Assembly: GCA_002323795.1 (NCBI GenBank)
Contig: DCPZ01000081.1
Coordinates: 1-10,453 of the forward strand
From: Flavobacteriales bacterium UBA1531
GTDB lineage: Bacteria > Bacteroidota > Bacteroidia > Flavobacteriales_D > Sanyastnellaceae
Length of the DNA stretch: 10,453 bases
Direction: 5' to 3'
Shown: in pieces, positions 7,763-10,453 of the stretch
Layout: every line of letters starts with the position of its first letter
How positions within the stretch are numbered: the first letter of the stretch is position 1
The notes under the pieces: generated by a model
What the model was told of the DNA's origin: nothing
What the model saw: the letters and a program-made list of their open reading frames with translations, nothing else
Databases searched by the model: none
Position numbers and translations under genes: made by a program

Positions 7763-9076
7763 ATGAAACTGCATTTTTTATGTCTCTTCGCGCTGCTCTT
7801 TGAATCCATTAGTGGATTTTCTCAGGGTTTTACATCGTATTTCACGGGCAATGCCACAGACGCTGTAACCAGCCCTTCTGGAGGGGTTTGCCTTATGGGT
7901 GGAGCGGCTGAGGACGATAACGGAATGAAGTGGTTCCTTGAGCGAGTCGATGGAGGTGATGTCCTCGTCCTGCGCGCCTCAGGCAGTGACGGTTACAATG
8001 ACTACTTGTACTCGGAGCTAGGCATTGACGTCAATTCGGTTGAAACCATCGTATTTAATAACCCGAACGCAGCGAACCTCGAGGAGATTCATGATCGAAT
8101 CATGCAAGCAGAAGGGATTTGGTTAGCCGGGGGCGATCAATGGGATTACGTTTCATTTTGGCGCGATACACCTGTTGCATCGCTGATCAATGAAGGCATC
8201 ACGAATCGCAATATCGCAGTAGGTGGAACAAGTGCCGGTATGGCAGTGCTAGGGGAGTACTATTTTTCAGCAATCAATGGAACGGTTACTTCCACAACCG
8301 CTCTCAATATTCCATACAGTACGAGCGTGGTGGTCGACTCGACAAGCTTTTTGCACGTACCATATCTCGAGCGGGTTGTGACCGATACGCATTACGATGA
8401 TCCCGATCGCAAAGGACGCCACACTGTATTTTTAGCAAGGGCATTAACAGATTACGGACTTGTAACCCGAGGCATCGCTTGCGAAGAGTATACCGCGGTA
8501 TGCATCGATGAGACTGGAACGGCGAAGGTTTTCGGTGAACACCCCGATTACGAGGATGTTGCCTATTTCATTGTTCCAAATTGTGAATTAGCAAATCCAA
8601 TGCCAGAGGTTTGCGCTCCGAATAATGCACTCGAATGGAACCACGATGGCCAAGCTTTGAAGGTCTACGAAGTGAATGGAACAACAAACGGCATGAATAC
8701 TTTTGATTTGAACACTTGGGGAACTGGACAGGGAGGGACTTGGATGCATTGGCATGTCGCTGAAGGAATCCTTTACGAGTCAGAAGGCACCGCACCTGAT
8801 TGTCCCGCCAATACTGCAGAATTAGCAGTGAATCATGCACTCGCTCACCCCAATCCAACGTCGAATCTCCTTTATCTGACGCTCACGGACCAGGCAATGA
8901 TTGAACGAGGTAGCTTGGATGTACGCGTGACCGATAACCTCGGTAGAGAGCTATCGGTGACATCAAGAGTTTCCGGAAACGAACTCGAAGTGAACTGCTC
9001 TGCTTTACCAGATGGCTTGTACCAGATCATCTATAATCAGGGGGTCTCTATGAGCCGTTTTCAAGTAAAGCATTGA
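7763..9076 (+). CDS. Secreted cyanophycinase-like serine peptidase (family S51) with T9SS type A sorting domain
   Basis: A 437-residue protein with a signal peptide (1-21, ending GFSQ), an S51 peptidase domain (about 40-340) and a C-terminal T9SS module (about 360-437, starting AHPNPTSN and ending in a GLYQIIY strand). S51 enzymes use a serine at a nucleophile elbow; here GGTSAGM gives Ser157. The accompanying motifs are LMGGAAED (44-51), the strand WLAGGDQWDY (120-129) and the histidine block DTHYDDPDRKGRH (208-220) with His210. Cyanophycinases cleave beta-linked Asp-Arg dipeptides from cyanophycin; relatives cleave Asp-X dipeptides or isoaspartyl peptides. The true substrate here is unknown, but the enzyme is built to work on the cell surface or outside the cell. 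A second beta-rich stretch (about 290-340, ALKVYEVNG) is common in secreted members. Normal homologues tend to have Arg two residues before the Arg-x-Gly-Arg of the histidine block, while this protein has Pro214. It is divergent from the ABA4-like gene and convergent with the ChaN-like gene. Confidence 0.9.
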   Translation: MKLHFLCLFALLFESISGFSQGFTSYFTGNATDAVTSPSGGVCLMGGAAEDDNGMKWFLERVDGGDVLVLRASGSDGYNDYLYSELGIDVNSVETIVFNNPNAANLEEIHDRIMQAEGIWLAGGDQWDYVSFWRDTPVASLINEGITNRNIAVGGTSAGMAVLGEYYFSAINGTVTSTTALNIPYSTSVVVDSTSFLHVPYLERVVTDTHYDDPDRKGRHTVFLARALTDYGLVTRGIACEEYTAVCIDETGTAKVFGEHPDYEDVAYFIVPNCELANPMPEVCAPNNALEWNHDGQALKVYEVNGTTNGMNTFDLNTWGTGQGGTWMHWHVAEGILYESEGTAPDCPANTAELAVNHALAHPNPTSNLLYLTLTDQAMIERGSLDVRVTDNLGRELSVTSRVSGNELEVNCSALPDGLYQIIYNQGVSMSRFQVKH

Positions 9077-9099
9077 TTGCACTGCGATTCAAATTCGTA

Positions 9100-9121
9100 C
9101 TACTTTATTGGAAGAAAGTAG
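9100..9121. terminator. Hairpin between convergent genes, candidate bidirectional terminator
   Basis: CTACTTT (9100-9106) and AAAGTAG (9115-9121) form a perfect 7-base-pair stem around an 8-base loop (9107-9114). It sits in the 79-base gap between the S51 peptidase stop and the ChaN-like stop, which face each other. A wider GCAC/GTGC pairing (9079-9082 with 9126-9129) could extend it. No T-run follows on either strand, so transcript ending here is inferred mainly from position. Confidence 0.4.
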
Positions 9122-9155
9122 GATTGTGCCAAGAGTATTTTCCATGCAAAACTGA

Positions 9156-10049
9156 TCAATGAGTGCGAGTCATACGTTCATTGGTAATCAACAGATAGGT
9201 TCCACGTCCGACAGCATTTGTATCAGGTGGAAAAACGTTGGCCTGCATATGAGAGTGAATGGTTAGAATTTCTAAATCTGGATTAGAATTCTGCAGATAC
9301 CATACAATTCCCTCACGGTCTTGGCTATGGTAAGTGCCATTAAAATGAACGAATGGCACCTCTTCATTTAGGTTAGCAGATATAAAATGTGCCATCGTAG
9401 CATCGCGTATGGCCTGAGCCATGGGCAAGGTCTCTAAAGAATGATTTCCTCCCATGGAAAGCATGGCATTGTACCCCGGTAGTGAGACATCAAAGGGCAC
9501 AGGTAGTGGAGGGAGGAATTCCTTCGCTTCAAGGCTCAAATCTTCAAGAGCCTTTAAGCCACGCTGGTAGACAAATGAGGCATACCTGCGCGGGATATTC
9601 GTTGCAATAAAGGCTAACTCACGCTCGCGAGCCGTTATTAATAGCGGGTGATAGTCCGTGAAGTGATTCGGCCACAATGTCGCTGAAGATTCGAATTTAT
9701 CATCATTAATAATTCCTTTTAAAAATTCGTCGATGATTAATTGGTCATCTGTCTCTAGCATTTCAGCGCCAAGTACGGGACGTATTCCAGTATCCAACAG
9801 GTCAAGAATCAGCTCATGCTGCAGCCAATGCACGATTGGATCATCATGAAACTCTCCGAAGAGAACTACATCTGCGATTTTCACCTCTTCAATGAGTTCG
9901 GCCCAAGATGTGGGCTTGCCTGTTTCGTCGTAAATCGCGTATGCAAGGGGTGAATGCGAAAGCGATTTGTTCAATGCTCGTTCTTGTCCATGCATGCGCA
10001 GAATAGAGCACGCCACAATTAGTAAATACGATGTTACTCTGAACTTCAT
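9156..10049 (-). CDS. Exported ChaN-like protein (haem-binding uptake, Tiki superfamily)
   Basis: A 297-residue protein whose mature part is a single ChaN-type domain. Visible family motifs are VVLFGEFHDDPIVHWLQ (61-77, with Glu66 and His68), VLGAEMLETDDQ (92-103, Glu96), TNIPRRY (150-156) and the late HFNGTYHSQDREGIVWYL (235-252, His241). Campylobacter ChaN is an iron-regulated lipoprotein that binds haem, and the related Tiki proteins are metal-dependent proteases built on the same conserved Glu/His residues. This protein could therefore bind haem or act as a metalloprotease. The N-terminus allows two readings: a lipobox Ile-Val-Ala-Cys14 after a rather short hydrophobic core, or signal peptidase I cleavage after MHG (19-21) before Gln22. 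Either way it is exported. It is convergent with the S51 gene and stands alone on its transcript as far as can be seen. HemH is about 2 kb away on the same strand, but with an opposing gene between. Confidence 0.85.
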   Translation of the reverse strand: MKFRVTSYLLIVACSILRMHGQERALNKSLSHSPLAYAIYDETGKPTSWAELIEEVKIADVVLFGEFHDDPIVHWLQHELILDLLDTGIRPVLGAEMLETDDQLIIDEFLKGIINDDKFESSATLWPNHFTDYHPLLITARERELAFIATNIPRRYASFVYQRGLKALEDLSLEAKEFLPPLPVPFDVSLPGYNAMLSMGGNHSLETLPMAQAIRDATMAHFISANLNEEVPFVHFNGTYHSQDREGIVWYLQNSNPDLEILTIHSHMQANVFPPDTNAVGRGTYLLITNERMTRTH

Positions 10050-10105
10050 CCGTGTACTGTTTTGCTTAAATCGTGAACCACCTAAATGAAGATTGAAGCC
10101 TCAGC

Positions 10106-10128
10106 AGCAAAGCCCCTTTCGGCTTGCT
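10106..10128. repeat. Bulged hairpin upstream of the ChaN-like gene
   Basis: AGC plus AAGCC (10106-10108 and 10110-10114, with one bulged A at 10109) pairs with GGCTT plus GCT (10121-10128) around a 6-base loop, giving eight base pairs. It lies 57 bases before the ChaN-like start, so on the minus strand it would sit either at the end of the upstream transcript or in the ChaN leader. There is no adjacent T-run and no riboswitch family that I recognise. Confidence 0.35.
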
Positions 10129-10207
10129 TAGCAGTGTTCATTCATCCCACCAACGTTTTATCTAATAGCAGGCGGGTCTCCGATGCGAAAAAGGCTTAAT
10201 GAGAATT

Positions 10208-10258
10208 AACAGGCACCTGTTTCACTCTTTTGTTTGAGGCAGGTAACGGGGCAGGTGC
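10208..10258. repeat. Overlapping inverted repeats downstream of the edge gene
   Basis: AACAGG-CA-CCTGTT (10208-10221) is a palindrome with 6-base arms. GCACCTG (10213-10219) is also the exact reverse complement of CAGGTGC (10252-10258), so two mutually exclusive hairpins are possible. On the minus strand a small TTAAT/ATTAA stem (10197-10210 region) and five Ts (about 10189-10193) follow, 26 to 95 bases after the stop of the edge gene. This could be a loose terminator for that gene. Confidence 0.28.
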
Positions 10259-10283
10259 AAGCATTTTGTGACCATGTGGTACG

Positions 10284-10453
10284 TTACCAAACTTGGGTGT
10301 TGCTCTGCTTTTTCAATCCTTGATGATCACCTCCATCCGTGATGCCTCCGGAACCCGATCCACTTGAACCTGACCCATCGGCATCATAGTACACAGGAAT
10401 TCCAACGTAACATCCGGTATGTTCGCCACCTGCCGTAGTCATTGTGAATTCAA
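10284..10453 (-). CDS. C-terminal fragment of an unidentified protein, cut by the window edge
   Basis: On the minus strand a frame is open from the right edge (first full codon at 10451-10449) to a TAA stop at 10284-10286, giving 55 residues. Its sequence has a folded-looking start (GGEHTGCYVGIPVYYDADG), then a glycine/serine run (GSGSSGSGSGG) and a polar tail ending NTQVW. Gly-Ser runs using several different codons (GGT, GGA, GGC; TCA, AGT, TCG, TCC) look like real coding sequence rather than a simple DNA repeat. An internal ATG at 10442-10440 would give a 52-residue protein on its own, but the frame stays open upstream of it, so a truncated larger gene is more likely. I recognise no family. 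The other strand offers only a very short frame here. Confidence 0.45.
   Translation of the reverse strand, partial: EFTMTTAGGEHTGCYVGIPVYYDADGSGSSGSGSGGITDGGDHQGLKKQSNTQVW

Noticed and set aside
6071..10049. HemH, ABA4-like and ChaN-like genes as one haem operon
   Set aside because: The plus-strand S51 gene and a divergent promoter region separate the ChaN-like gene from the ABA4-hemH pair.
10050..10283. tRNA or known riboswitch in the right-hand gap
   Set aside because: No cloverleaf with a T-loop GTTCRA and acceptor pairing, and no conserved aptamer core could be recognised.

Overview
The window looks like a chromosomal segment of a Bacteroidota bacterium, probably a Flavobacteriales-like marine or environmental lineage. 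Two large secreted proteins end in the C-terminal 'YPNP/HPNP' module that sends cargo to the type IX secretion system, which is restricted to this phylum. Start codons lack clear Shine-Dalgarno sequences, also as usual there, and the ferrochelatase carries an internal four-cysteine segment known from a minority bacterial class. Base composition looks even throughout, with no insertion sequence, phage gene, tRNA, rRNA or CRISPR array.

Layout, left to right. (1) 5-796 (+): an exported, probably lipid-anchored, class I glutamine-amidotransferase-type hydrolase (peptidase C26). (2) 836-5323 (+), 39 bases downstream: a 1495-residue multidomain CotH-family surface protein with a T9SS signal. (3) 5324-5631: a gene-poor, hairpin-rich gap. 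(4) 5632-6039 (+): a small secreted protein of unknown function. (5) 7616 to 6071 (-): an ABA4-like membrane protein followed by ferrochelatase (hemH), probably co-transcribed and convergent with (4). (6) 7763-9076 (+): a T9SS-secreted cyanophycinase-like serine peptidase (S51), divergent from (5). (7) 10049 to 9156 (-): an exported ChaN/Tiki-superfamily protein, convergent with (6) across a hairpin. (8) 10453 to 10284 (-): the C-terminal end of a protein that runs off the right edge.

Most products are exported or membrane-bound, and several are hydrolases or adhesin-like proteins. This fits a polymer- or peptide-scavenging lifestyle, but the genes do not form one obvious pathway. HemH and the ChaN-like protein both belong to haem/iron biology, yet they lie in separate transcription units. 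No convincing new multi-gene system is visible. The best leads are the CotH protein, whose expected first active-site Asp seems to be replaced by Ser, the alternative Fe-S ferrochelatase, and two exported hydrolases from families best known for isopeptide or gamma-linked substrates.
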